From an uncultured Flavobacteriales bacterium (GTDB lineage Bacteria; Bacteroidota; Bacteroidia; Flavobacteriales_D; Sanyastnellaceae): a stretch of 21,196 nucleotides of DNA. Every line of letters starts with the position of its first letter. Position 1 is the first letter of the stretch. This document shows, piece after piece, positions 6,870 through 14,602 of the stretch. Position numbers and translations under genes: made by a program. Where the stretch lies: NCBI GenBank assembly GCA_937890245.1, contig CALACF010000243.1, positions 1 through 21,196 on the forward strand, in the 5' to 3' direction. Under the pieces are notes generated by a model. That model was not told where the DNA came from. It saw nothing but the letters and a program-made list of their open reading frames with translations, and ran no database searches.

Positions 6870-9338
6870 TCAGCGGGATGCAGCGATGCGGATGAGGTCG
6901 CCAAAGACGCCCATGGCAGTGACTTCGGCTCCCGCGCCAGCCCCCTGAATAATCATAGGCTCCTCGTTGTAGCGGTCCGAATGAATCAACACGATGTTCT
7001 GCACGCCTTCGATGGCGTAGAAAGGATGGTCAGGGCCGACAATCTGTAGTCCAGTCTGGGCCTTGGCGCCCTTGCGGCTTTCATCCCAAGTGGCGACGTA
7101 CTTCAAGCGGCCTCCTTCCCTCTCTGAATCTGCGCGGAGCCCCTGCATGTCCTCTTCGATTGATGGGAGCGCAGCCATGAATTCGTCGATGCTGCCCTCC
7201 ATCATCTGGTCAGACAAGAACCCGGAAGCCTGCACGTCGTCAATTTCCAGCGTGTTGCCAGCCTCTCGGGCAAGGATTAAAATCTTTCGCTTGACGTCTA
7301 CACCGCTCAAATCTGTGCGGGGATCAGGCTCAGTCAAGCCAGCCTTCCGAGCCTTGACGATCACACTGCTGAAGGTTGTTGAAGCGTTGAAATTCGAGAA
7401 GACGTAATTGAGTGTGCCGGAAAGCACGGCTTCGATCTTGTGGATCTTGTCGCCGCTTTGCATCTGGTTCTGGATCGTGTCGATCAGCGGAAGGCCTGCA
7501 CCTACGTTTGTCTCGAAGCGGAACTCAACGCCGTGTTCCAAAGCGAGCTCTTTGAGTCCGAGATAGCGGGGCATTGCGTCGCTGGCGGCAATTTTATTGC
7601 TGGCTACAACTGCAATGCTGTGACCGAGTGCCATTTCGTAGACGGCGCTGGCATCGGCACTGGCGGTGTTGTCGACCAAGACGCTGTTTTCCAGGTCCAT
7701 ATCGATGATTCTCTGAACAAAAGATTCAGGATTGCTGGCATCGCCATCGGCCCGCAAGCACTCCAGCCAATCCACGCCTCGGATGCCCGCTGGGTCGAAG
7801 CGCATCTTCTTGCTGTTTGCCATGCCGATGATGGCGAGGTCTATTCCCCGATGTTCCAAAAGGTCTTCTTGTTGGGTGAGGATTTGATTGACCATCGTGC
7901 CGCCCACATTGCCTACGCCGAGGCAGAAAATATGGAGGCGTTTGGTTTCGCGCTCGAAGAAGGACGCGTGCAAGGACTGCAGCGCTTTGCGCACGTGTCG
8001 CTGGGAAATGACGATTGAAATATTCCGCTCGGTGGATCCCTGGGCGATGGCGCGAACTGAAACCCCGTTGCGTCCGAGGGTTGCAAAAGCGCGACCTGAT
8101 ACGTTCGTCCTTGCGCGCATACCGTCGCCGACCAAAGCAACAATGGCGAGGCCTTTCTCTATTTTTAGGTCGTCAATCAAGCCCAATTTTTGATCGCTTC
8201 CAAATTCCAATTCCAGGGCAGCCCGCGCTGCATTGCTGTCGCCATCGGCCACCGCCATGGTGACGGCCGGCTCCGAGGAGCCCTGTGTGATCAGGATGGT
8301 CGTCACCCCAGCGAGTGACAGCGCCGTGAACATGCGCCGCGAAAAGTCAGGCGCACCGATAAGGCCGCCGCCCGAAACGGTGATCAGGCTCACGCCCTTC
8401 ATGCTACTCAAGCCGCGGACCCCGCGATTTGCACGGTCTGCCGTCTCGCCTAAGCTGCCGCCAATGCTGGTGCCAGGCGCTTCAGGATTGGCCGTCTTGA
8501 AAATGTGCAGTGGAATGCCCGATTCCTTCAGCTGGGCGATGGTCGGCGGGTACACGACCTTGGCGCCGAAGTGGCAGAGTTCCATGCCCTCAGCGTAACT
8601 CAGGACTGGCATCACACGGGCCGACTTTACCACCGACGGGTCGCACGTCATCATGCCGCTGACGTCGGTCCACTTTTCCATGGCCGTTGCGCCGACAAAA
8701 CAGGCAGCCAGGGCCGCACTCAAATCACTGCCCCCACGGCCCAAGGTTGTCGGAACGCCATCAGCGGTGGCACCTATAAATCCCTCTACAATCAGCAGAG
8801 AATAGGCATCTATGTCAGCCTCTTTGAAGCGTTTGGCTGTGGTGACCTTGTCCACGCGGGCCTCACCGAACCTGGCGTCCGTACAAAAAAGGTTGCGGGC
8901 ATCCAAGCGATGCGGCGCCAGTCCGAGGTCTTCAAAATGCCCCCACATAATGGGCAAAGACAACAATTCGCCCAGCCCCATCAACTCGTCAGAGGTCCGT
9001 GCACTTAGCTCGCGAAGCAGGTAAATGCCGTAGAGCAAGTCGTCGAGATGGCCGAGTCGCTCCTTTAATTCGGGCTCCACTGCGGCATAGCTCGCATCCT
9101 TCAAAAGGTCCAAGGCGCATTGCATGTGGCGGTCGCGAAAGGCCCGAGCCAAATCTCGGTAGCCGGCGTCGCCTAATTGTGCCAGCAGCCCCATTTCTCC
9201 CAACGCATCAGTGGCACCTCCCAAGGCTGAGCAAACCACCAAATGACGCTCGCCCACTTTTCCAGCGAGCACGTCACCGCACTCCGCAATCCGCTTGGGA
9301 TTTGCAACCGAACTACCCCCGAACTTTAAGACCTTCAT
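6870..9338 (-). CDS. thrA: Bifunctional aspartokinase I / homoserine dehydrogenase
   Basis: An 822-residue fusion enzyme. The aspartokinase half phosphorylates aspartate; the homoserine dehydrogenase half reduces aspartate semialdehyde to homoserine. Residues 1-295 are the kinase: KFGGSS at 5-10, TLGRGGSDLSAA at 198-209, and the EKWTDVSGMMTCDP segment at 221-234. Residues about 313-460 hold the ACT regulatory region (SLITVSGGGLIG, then FATLGRNGVSVRAIAQGSTERNIS), which in this enzyme class binds threonine for feedback inhibition. Residues 468-822 are the dehydrogenase: nucleotide loop GVGNVGG at 474-480, ASNK at 579-582, SGTLNY at 640-645, and the signature around GLTEPDPRTDLSG (667-679) with the downstream lysines. 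Full-length and intact. It starts 12 bases after fabI and is followed four bases later by thrB. No threonine leader peptide or attenuator precedes it, since fabI occupies that place. Confidence 0.97.
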   Translation of the reverse strand: MKVLKFGGSSVANPKRIAECGDVLAGKVGERHLVVCSALGGATDALGEMGLLAQLGDAGYRDLARAFRDRHMQCALDLLKDASYAAVEPELKERLGHLDDLLYGIYLLRELSARTSDELMGLGELLSLPIMWGHFEDLGLAPHRLDARNLFCTDARFGEARVDKVTTAKRFKEADIDAYSLLIVEGFIGATADGVPTTLGRGGSDLSAALAACFVGATAMEKWTDVSGMMTCDPSVVKSARVMPVLSYAEGMELCHFGAKVVYPPTIAQLKESGIPLHIFKTANPEAPGTSIGGSLGETADRANRGVRGLSSMKGVSLITVSGGGLIGAPDFSRRMFTALSLAGVTTILITQGSSEPAVTMAVADGDSNAARAALELEFGSDQKLGLIDDLKIEKGLAIVALVGDGMRARTNVSGRAFATLGRNGVSVRAIAQGSTERNISIVISQRHVRKALQSLHASFFERETKRLHIFCLGVGNVGGTMVNQILTQQEDLLEHRGIDLAIIGMANSKKMRFDPAGIRGVDWLECLRADGDASNPESFVQRIIDMDLENSVLVDNTASADASAVYEMALGHSIAVVASNKIAASDAMPRYLGLKELALEHGVEFRFETNVGAGLPLIDTIQNQMQSGDKIHKIEAVLSGTLNYVFSNFNASTTFSSVIVKARKAGLTEPDPRTDLSGVDVKRKILILAREAGNTLEIDDVQASGFLSDQMMEGSIDEFMAALPSIEEDMQGLRADSEREGGRLKYVATWDESRKGAKAQTGLQIVGPDHPFYAIEGVQNIVLIHSDRYNEEPMIIQGAGAGAEVTAMGVFGDLIRIAASR

Positions 9339-9350
9339 CCTGTTTTTTTG

Positions 9351-10184
9351 TTAGGCTTCGGTTCCGTCCGCACTGTCCTTGGCGAATTTCGAGATCACCT
9401 CCATGCTTACACCCGTATTCGAGAATCCGCCGTCGTGAAAGAGGTTCTGCATGGTAACGTAGCGCGTGAGATCGCTGAAAAGCGATACGCAGTAGTCGGC
9501 GCAGGCCTCACCCGAAGCGTTGCCAAGTGGAGACATCGACTCGGCGTAGGCGACAAATTCGTCGAATCCCTTGACGCCGCTGCCGGCTGTCGTGACAGTG
9601 GGTGACTGAGAAATCGTGTTGACCCGCACTTGTTTTGCCGTGCCGTAATGGTATCCGAAACTCCGTGCAATGCTCTCCAGCAGAGACTTGGCGTCGGCCA
9701 TGTCGCCGTAATCTGGGAAGGTGCGTTGGGCTGCGATGTACGACAGGCCGACGACGCTGCCCCATTGATTGATGGCGTCAAGCTTCATCGCAACTTGCAG
9801 CGTTTTGTGCAGGGAAATAGCGCTTACATCCAGCGTTTGCTGCAGCCACGGGTATTTCAGGTCGGTGTAATGCTTGCCCTTCCGCACGTTCGGAGACATG
9901 CCAATCGAGTGCAGGACGAAGTCAATCTTCCCTCCAAAATGTTCCATCGCCCCCTCGAACAACGCTTCGAGATCTTCGACCGACGTGGCATCCGCTGGGA
10001 TAATCGGCGCATCGCCGCATTTTTTTGCCAGCTCTTGGATGGCCCCCATCCGCATGGCAACCGGTGCGTTGGTCAATACGAGTTCAGCACCTTGTGCATG
10101 ACATGCTTCCGCGGTTTTCCACGCGATGGACATGTCGTTAAGTGCACCAAATACAATGCCTTTCTTGCCTTTGAGAAGATTCAT
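9351..10184 (-). CDS. fabI: Enoyl-[acyl-carrier-protein] reductase (NADH), FabI
   Basis: A 277-residue short-chain dehydrogenase/reductase that reduces trans-2-enoyl-ACP, the last step of each fatty-acid elongation cycle. The cofactor loop GALNDMSIAW (13-22) is the FabI-type GxxxxxSIA form. HSIGMSPN is at 92-99. The active-site Tyr159 and Lys166 have the Y-x6-K spacing that distinguishes FabI from ordinary SDR enzymes (Y-x3-K). ISQSPTVTTAGSGVKG (191-206) is the substrate-binding loop region. The ATG at 10182-10184 gives the family-typical start MNLLKGKKGIVFGA. A perfect TACATTTG -7 element lies four bases upstream. The gene is separated from thrA by only 12 bases, so fatty-acid and threonine genes are probably cotranscribed. 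An A7 tract occurs in the coding strand near residues 54-55. Confidence 0.97.
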   Translation of the reverse strand: MNLLKGKKGIVFGALNDMSIAWKTAEACHAQGAELVLTNAPVAMRMGAIQELAKKCGDAPIIPADATSVEDLEALFEGAMEHFGGKIDFVLHSIGMSPNVRKGKHYTDLKYPWLQQTLDVSAISLHKTLQVAMKLDAINQWGSVVGLSYIAAQRTFPDYGDMADAKSLLESIARSFGYHYGTAKQVRVNTISQSPTVTTAGSGVKGFDEFVAYAESMSPLGNASGEACADYCVSLFSDLTRYVTMQNLFHDGGFSNTGVSMEVISKFAKDSADGTEA

Positions 10185-10188
10185 AAGG

Positions 10189-10196
10189 CAAATGTA
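10189..10196 (-). promoter_or_regulatory. -7 promoter element upstream of fabI-thrABC
   Basis: Reads TACATTTG on the minus strand, a full match to the Bacteroidota -7 consensus TAnnTTTG. It lies in the 53-base gap between pnuC and fabI and ends four bases before the fabI ATG, so the expected transcript start falls on or next to the ATG. I see no well-spaced -33 TTTG; the nearest CTTG is about 26 bases away. Confidence 0.55.
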
Positions 10197-10237
10197 ACCG
10201 CGCCAATCCCCTGCCCTGCGCTCAAGTTTTCATCTTT

Positions 10238-10864
10238 TCAAGGGGCGGCTTGTTGGTACTCCTTCGCCGATGCCAATTCAGCCCGCCACGCCAAATGTCC
10301 AGCCACGGCCATCACGATGTATACGCCGTACAAAACCGCATAAAGTTCGATGCCCTTGACCAAGTAGACCCCCGTTGCGATGACGTCGACCACGAGCCAC
10401 ACCGCCCAGTTTTCCAACATCTTACGGGCGGACATCCACATGGCTGCAAAACTCAAGACCGTGATGGTGCTGTCGATATATGCCAAATCAGCGTCGGTCG
10501 TGCGCTGCATGATTTCGGCCAGGATAGGTATGCCCGCAAGGACGAGCAAGGCGAGGACGATCGCCGTTCTGGGCGCGATGCGGGTGACGGAGCGTTCGGA
10601 TTTTTGCTTGCGCTCGGCATTGGCATGGGTGGACGGACGGCTCCAGAAATACCAGCCGTAGGCATTCATGCCCACGTAATAAATGTGCAAGCCAAATTCA
10701 GAATAGAGCTGGGCCTGATAAAAGACGACGAGCGACACAATCGAGTACACGAGCCCGATGGGCCAGGTCCAGATGTTTTTGCGGATGAGCAGCACCACGC
10801 ACAGGAGGCCCGAAATGAGCCCGGTCCATTCAAAAACGCCCATGGCAAGCAGCGATTCGATCAT
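10238..10864 (-). CDS. pnuC: PnuC-family vitamin transporter (nicotinamide riboside or thiamine type)
   Basis: A 208-residue inner-membrane protein with about seven hydrophobic segments (for example 13-27, 35-50, 100-115, 154-168, 172-188). PnuC proteins move nicotinamide riboside, or in PnuT-type relatives thiamine, by facilitated diffusion and rely on intracellular phosphorylation for trapping. Family features are EWTGLISGLLCVVLL near the N terminus, IWTWPIGLVYS at 31-41, and ENWAVWLVVDVIATGVYLVKG starting at 151. Asp160 occupies a place where NR transporters often have Asn, so the substrate cannot be fixed from sequence. No kinase gene or riboswitch is next to it. The ATG overlaps the stop of the upstream FAD oxidase gene (ATGA), so it is expressed from that gene's promoter. 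Confidence 0.87.
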   Translation of the reverse strand: MIESLLAMGVFEWTGLISGLLCVVLLIRKNIWTWPIGLVYSIVSLVVFYQAQLYSEFGLHIYYVGMNAYGWYFWSRPSTHANAERKQKSERSVTRIAPRTAIVLALLVLAGIPILAEIMQRTTDADLAYIDSTITVLSFAAMWMSARKMLENWAVWLVVDVIATGVYLVKGIELYAVLYGVYIVMAVAGHLAWRAELASAKEYQQAAP

Positions 10865-12279
10865 GGAAGGATTTTGTCGGGATTGAGAATGCCGCGTGGA
10901 TCGAAGACTTGGCGTATTCCGGCCATGATTTCTCGCTCTCGCGCTCCGATGGCAATGGGCAAGTAGGGCTTCTGAACCCAGCCGATACCGTGTTCACCTG
11001 ATATGGTGCCGCCGATTTCGACCACGAATTTAAAAAGTTCGGCGATGGCCACGGGCAGGGTTTCGTTCCAGAATTCGTCAGACAATTCTTCGGGCGGGGC
11101 GCCTTTGAGGATGTTGATGTGGAGATTGCCATCGCCGGCGTGTCCATAGCAGATGCTTTTGAAGCCGTACTGTTTGCCGATCGCTTTGACACGGGCGAGC
11201 AAGTCGGGCAGGCGGCCGCGCGGCACGACGGTGTCCTCCTCTTTATAGATGCAGTGGGCTTTTACGGCCTCGCCCACCGAGCGCCTCAGTTTCCAGAGCC
11301 GGTCTTGGCCAGCGGCATCGTCGGCTATCTGCAATTCACCGGCGCCCTCGTGGGCCAGCACTTCGGCGATGGCTTCGAGCTGGGGCATCAGCCCGTCCGG
11401 CGTGGCGGCGTCGACTTCGATGAGCAGGACCGCTTCGTAGGGCGGCTCGCCAGCTTGTGCATGGCCGTCAGCCTGAGCGGCGAGCCCCGTGAATTTGCGT
11501 GCGAGCTCGACGGCATCGCGTTCCATGAACTCGAGTGCGCTCGGCGAGGTGCCCGCCTTGAAGATGGCCGCCACAGCGGAGCATGCCTCGGCAGCGCTCT
11601 CGAAGGGCGCCAGCATCAGCGCAGTGTGGGCGGGCAACGGCAGCAGTTTTAACGTGGCCCGCGTAACAATGGCGAGCGTGCCTTCACTGCCCACGAGGAG
11701 CTGCGTGAGGTTGTATCCCGTGCTGTTCTTAAGGGTGTTGGCCCCGGTCGTGATGATGCTGCCGTCGGCGAGGACGGCCTCCAAATTCAGTACCCAGTCC
11801 TTGGTTACGCCATACTTTACAGCGCGCGGTCCGCCGCTGTTGTGGGCGATGTTGCCACCAATGGTGCACGTGCCGCGCGAGGCCGGATCGACCGCGTAGA
11901 ACAGCCCGCGGGCCGCAACCGCATCCTGCAGATTCTGTACGATCACCCCGGGTTCAACGATGACCTGGTGGTTGGCCGTGTCGATTTCAATGATCCGATC
12001 CATCTTCGAAAAATTCATCGCGATGCCGCCGCGGACAGGCAAGGCGCCGCCGCTGAGGCCCGTCAATGCACCCGCCGCCGTCACGTGAATCCCCCGCTCA
12101 AACGCCCAGGCCAACACATCGCTCACCTCCGAAGTCGAGCGGGGCCAAACCACCACTTCGGGTGGGAAATTCAGGTTCTCCGTGTGGTCACTGCCCGCCG
12201 CCACGAGCGCTTCGGCGTCGAAGGCCAAGCGCAGCCCAGGAACGCATTGTTCAAGAAGTTCTATGTCGAGACTGGCCAT
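10861..12279 (-). CDS. GlcD-type FAD-binding oxidoreductase (glycolate / D-lactate / D-2-hydroxyacid dehydrogenase)
   Basis: A 472-residue flavoprotein of the PCMH/VAO family that oxidises a D-2-hydroxyacid. Residues about 40-215 form the FAD-binding PCMH domain (VVWPRSTSEVSDVL, AAGALTGLSGGALP, VEPGVIVQNLQ, CTIGGNIAHNSGG, LVGSEGTLAIVT). The C-terminal FAD-oxidase domain has YGHAGDGNLHINI, GGTISGEHGIGWVQK and the terminal FDPRGILNPDKI. The two His-containing motifs are the usual active-site and metal-site region of D-lactate and glycolate dehydrogenases. The precise acid cannot be told from sequence. It is a single full-length subunit; no GlcE/GlcF partners are nearby, so a quinone- or cytochrome-linked single-chain enzyme is likely. 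The start at 12277-12279 faces the DPP IV gene 38 bases away. The stop overlaps the pnuC ATG. Confidence 0.88.
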   Translation of the reverse strand: MASLDIELLEQCVPGLRLAFDAEALVAAGSDHTENLNFPPEVVVWPRSTSEVSDVLAWAFERGIHVTAAGALTGLSGGALPVRGGIAMNFSKMDRIIEIDTANHQVIVEPGVIVQNLQDAVAARGLFYAVDPASRGTCTIGGNIAHNSGGPRAVKYGVTKDWVLNLEAVLADGSIITTGANTLKNSTGYNLTQLLVGSEGTLAIVTRATLKLLPLPAHTALMLAPFESAAEACSAVAAIFKAGTSPSALEFMERDAVELARKFTGLAAQADGHAQAGEPPYEAVLLIEVDAATPDGLMPQLEAIAEVLAHEGAGELQIADDAAGQDRLWKLRRSVGEAVKAHCIYKEEDTVVPRGRLPDLLARVKAIGKQYGFKSICYGHAGDGNLHINILKGAPPEELSDEFWNETLPVAIAELFKFVVEIGGTISGEHGIGWVQKPYLPIAIGAREREIMAGIRQVFDPRGILNPDKILP

Positions 12280-12301
12280 GTGTCGTGTTATCTTACCGCC
12301 G

Positions 12302-12308
12302 CAAATTA
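12302..12308 (-). promoter_or_regulatory. Weak -7-like element for the FAD oxidase-pnuC operon
   Basis: Reads TAATTTG on the minus strand, one base shorter than TAnnTTTG. It lies 22 bases upstream of the oxidase ATG, in the 38-base divergent gap with the DPP IV gene. The plus strand of the same gap contains TATCTTAC at 12289-12296, a partial match that could serve the DPP IV gene. Confidence 0.25.
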
Positions 12309-12317
12309 CATCCTGCC

Positions 12318-14543
12318 ATGTCTCAATTTAACTTCAAAGTTTTCACTTTTACTGCCATTGCTTTATTGGCATTCCAAGTTTCAGCCCAATCCCAATCGGC
12401 ACCCAGCGAGCAGCTCAGCGTCGAAGATGTTTGGCAGAATGGGAAGTTCTACGGCGACGGTGTGTATGGCATCCGCTCGATGGCCGACGGCAAGCATTAC
12501 ACGCGTCTTGAGAGCCGCGACGAGCAACAGGCCATCGTGAAATATGCTTACGCCACCGGCGAAGAGGTGGAGGTGATCGCGACGGATGAGGACGTATTCG
12601 GCGACCCCAATCAAGAAGTTCAAATCAGTGGATATGAGTTTTCTTCCGACGAAAAGCAGCTGCTGATTTCCACGGGCCATGAGAGCATTTACCGCCACAG
12701 CTATACAGCGGACTTTTATGTGCACGTGATCAAAAAGCACAGAACGTACCCACTCAGTGACATGACGTTGGGCAAGACGAGATTGGCATCATTCAGCCCA
12801 GAGGGAGACCAAGTTGCGTTTGTGCGGGACAACAATGTGTTCATCGCCACGCCAGCGAAAAAGAATGCGCCCGAAATCCAAGTGACCAGCGACGGGGTTT
12901 GGAACGAGGTGATCAATGGCGCGTCGGACTGGGTGTACGAGGAGGAATTCGGCAAGGACAACGGCATTTTCTGGTCGCCCGACGGCGAGCGCCTCGCCTA
13001 CTACCGCTTTGACGAATCGGGCGTGCGCGAGTTCTCCATGCCGATGTACGGCACACTCTACCCCGAACCCTATACGTTCAAATACCCGAAAGCCGGTGAG
13101 GACAACTCGGACGTCAGCATCCACATTTACAACCTTGAGTTGGGCCAATCCGTCGAGGTTGCAAACACCGACGGCGACCGCTACATTCCCCGCATTCAGT
13201 GGACATCTAACCCCGAATTGCTGTGTGTGACGGAGATGAATCGCCACCAGAATGCATTGGACTTGGTGGGCGTTAACGTGGGAAAAGATGGCGCGGTCAG
13301 TCGCCGAACTTTGTTGTCTGAGGGCTGCGAGACTTACATCCCGGTGCACGACAATTTGGTTTTTCTCGAGGATTCCAAGTCGTTTTTGTGGACCAGCTCG
13401 AAGGACGGTTTCAACCACCTGTACAAGGTGTCTATGAAGGGCAAAGGCAAGCAGCAGCAGCTGACCAGCGGAGCTTGGGACGTGAGTGAGGTGCACGGAT
13501 TTGATGCCGAGAGTGAGCGGGTTTATTTCTCAAGCACGATCAATGGCCCTACCCAAAAGCACTTGGCGCGTGTGGACTTGGACGGTGCGATGCAAATTTT
13601 GGGCGAGGCCGCCGGAAGCCATCGGGCGACGTACAGCCGGACGTTTGACTACGCGATTCACACACATAGTGATGCGGCCACGCCGGGGACGACGGTGCTG
13701 CGCGATGTGGACTGGCAACCGATCCGTACGCTAGAGGACAACGCGCGCCTGAAAGAAACGCTCGCCGGCTACGACCTAAGCGAACGGGCGTTCTTCACCT
13801 TTAAAAACGATGCAGGCGTGGATTTGAACGCTTGGATGATGAAGCCGGCGAACTTTGACCCCACCAAGACATACCCTGTGTACGTTGCGATTTACGGCGG
13901 GCCTGGTGTCAACACCGTCACGGACAGCTGGGGCGGCATCAATCATATGTGGTACAACTTGCTGTGCCAGGAGGGCTACATCGTAGCGAGTGTAGACCCG
14001 CGCGGAACACCCGGCCGAGGCCGCGCATTCGAGCACAGCACACAGCTGCAGTTGGGCAAACTTGAAACCGAGGACTTCATCGATTTTGCTGAGTACTTGT
14101 CCGCCAAATCGTATGTGGACGGCGGCCGGATTGGCATCCAAGGATGGAGTTACGGTGGGTACATGACTGCACTGTGCATGACCAAGGGTGCAGCGCATTA
14201 CAAGGCGGGGATTTGCGTGGCTCCAGTGAGCAATTGGCGGTATTACGACTCGATTTATACGGAACGCTTCATGCGGACGCCGCAGGAAAATCCGGACGGA
14301 TACGACGACAACAGCCCGATCAATCACGTGGATAAGATGACGGGTCCGTTCTTGCTGGTTCACGGTTCGGCTGACGATAACGTACACTTTCAGAACTCAA
14401 TGGAGATGGTTGATGCGCTCATTGCTGCTGGCGTAGACTTCGATTTCATGGCCTACCCGAACCGCAACCACGGTATCTACGGAGGAAATACCCGCTTGCA
14501 TTTGTTCAGAATGATGCTCGACTTCGTGAAGGAGCACTTCTAA
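12318..14543 (+). CDS. Secreted dipeptidyl peptidase IV (S9B prolyl peptidase)
   Basis: A 741-residue exported serine peptidase that removes Xaa-Pro (or Xaa-Ala) dipeptides from peptide N termini. Residues 1-24 form a Sec signal peptide ending in VSAQ. Residues about 30-480 are the beta-propeller. Within it DWVYEEEF (204-211) holds the glutamates that bind the substrate's free amino terminus in DPP IV. The C-terminal alpha/beta-hydrolase domain has GWSYGG with Ser611, HGSADDNVHF with Asp686, and NHG with His718, a complete catalytic triad in the spacing of human DPP IV (630/708/740). The ATG at 12318 is chosen because it directly precedes the signal peptide; the open frame upstream is antisense to the FAD oxidase gene. 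The next gene, a POT peptide transporter, would import the products. Confidence 0.96.
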   Translation: MSQFNFKVFTFTAIALLAFQVSAQSQSAPSEQLSVEDVWQNGKFYGDGVYGIRSMADGKHYTRLESRDEQQAIVKYAYATGEEVEVIATDEDVFGDPNQEVQISGYEFSSDEKQLLISTGHESIYRHSYTADFYVHVIKKHRTYPLSDMTLGKTRLASFSPEGDQVAFVRDNNVFIATPAKKNAPEIQVTSDGVWNEVINGASDWVYEEEFGKDNGIFWSPDGERLAYYRFDESGVREFSMPMYGTLYPEPYTFKYPKAGEDNSDVSIHIYNLELGQSVEVANTDGDRYIPRIQWTSNPELLCVTEMNRHQNALDLVGVNVGKDGAVSRRTLLSEGCETYIPVHDNLVFLEDSKSFLWTSSKDGFNHLYKVSMKGKGKQQQLTSGAWDVSEVHGFDAESERVYFSSTINGPTQKHLARVDLDGAMQILGEAAGSHRATYSRTFDYAIHTHSDAATPGTTVLRDVDWQPIRTLEDNARLKETLAGYDLSERAFFTFKNDAGVDLNAWMMKPANFDPTKTYPVYVAIYGGPGVNTVTDSWGGINHMWYNLLCQEGYIVASVDPRGTPGRGRAFEHSTQLQLGKLETEDFIDFAEYLSAKSYVDGGRIGIQGWSYGGYMTALCMTKGAAHYKAGICVAPVSNWRYYDSIYTERFMRTPQENPDGYDDNSPINHVDKMTGPFLLVHGSADDNVHFQNSMEMVDALIAAGVDFDFMAYPNRNHGIYGGNTRLHLFRMMLDFVKEHF

Positions 14544-14550
14544 GCGCGTG

Positions 14551-14558
14551 TATATTGG
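14551..14558 (+). promoter_or_regulatory. Candidate -7 element before the peptide transporter
   Basis: Reads TATATTGG, one mismatch from TAnnTTTG, within the 59-base gap between the DPP IV and POT genes. It would give a leader of about 40 bases. The transporter could also simply be cotranscribed with the peptidase. Confidence 0.3.
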
Positions 14559-14571
14559 CGCAATCAAATCA

Positions 14572-14581
14572 GGGAATTCCC
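14572..14581 (+). other. Perfect 10-base palindrome in the transporter leader
   Basis: GGGAATTCCC, a perfect inverted repeat without loop, followed directly by CAAAAAA. It sits 21 bases before the POT start codon. It could be an operator half-site pair or chance; symmetry does not extend further. Confidence 0.35.
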
Positions 14582-14602
14582 CAAAAAACCTAAGAATCCA
14601 TC

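Noticed and set aside
9342..9348. T7 tract between fabI and thrA as a terminator, and the A7 tract in fabI as a programmed slippage site.
   Set aside because: There is no stem on the coding side of the 12-base gap, and the fabI frame continues intact through the A7 tract with normal family sequence.
10865..11000. A thiamine or other riboswitch for the pnuC gene.
   Set aside because: pnuC starts within the stop codon of the upstream oxidase gene, so it has no leader of its own, and the sequence here codes for the conserved oxidase C terminus.
12066..12317. N-terminal extension of the DPP IV gene by 84 codons.
   Set aside because: It is antisense to the 5' part of the FAD oxidase gene and would place the signal peptide in the middle of the protein.
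14327..14335. CGTGGATAA, one mismatch from the DnaA box complement TGTGGATAA, in a window containing dnaA.
   Set aside because: It is a single site inside the DPP IV coding region, 13 kb from dnaA, with no cluster or AT-rich unwinding region. Chance is the simplest explanation.
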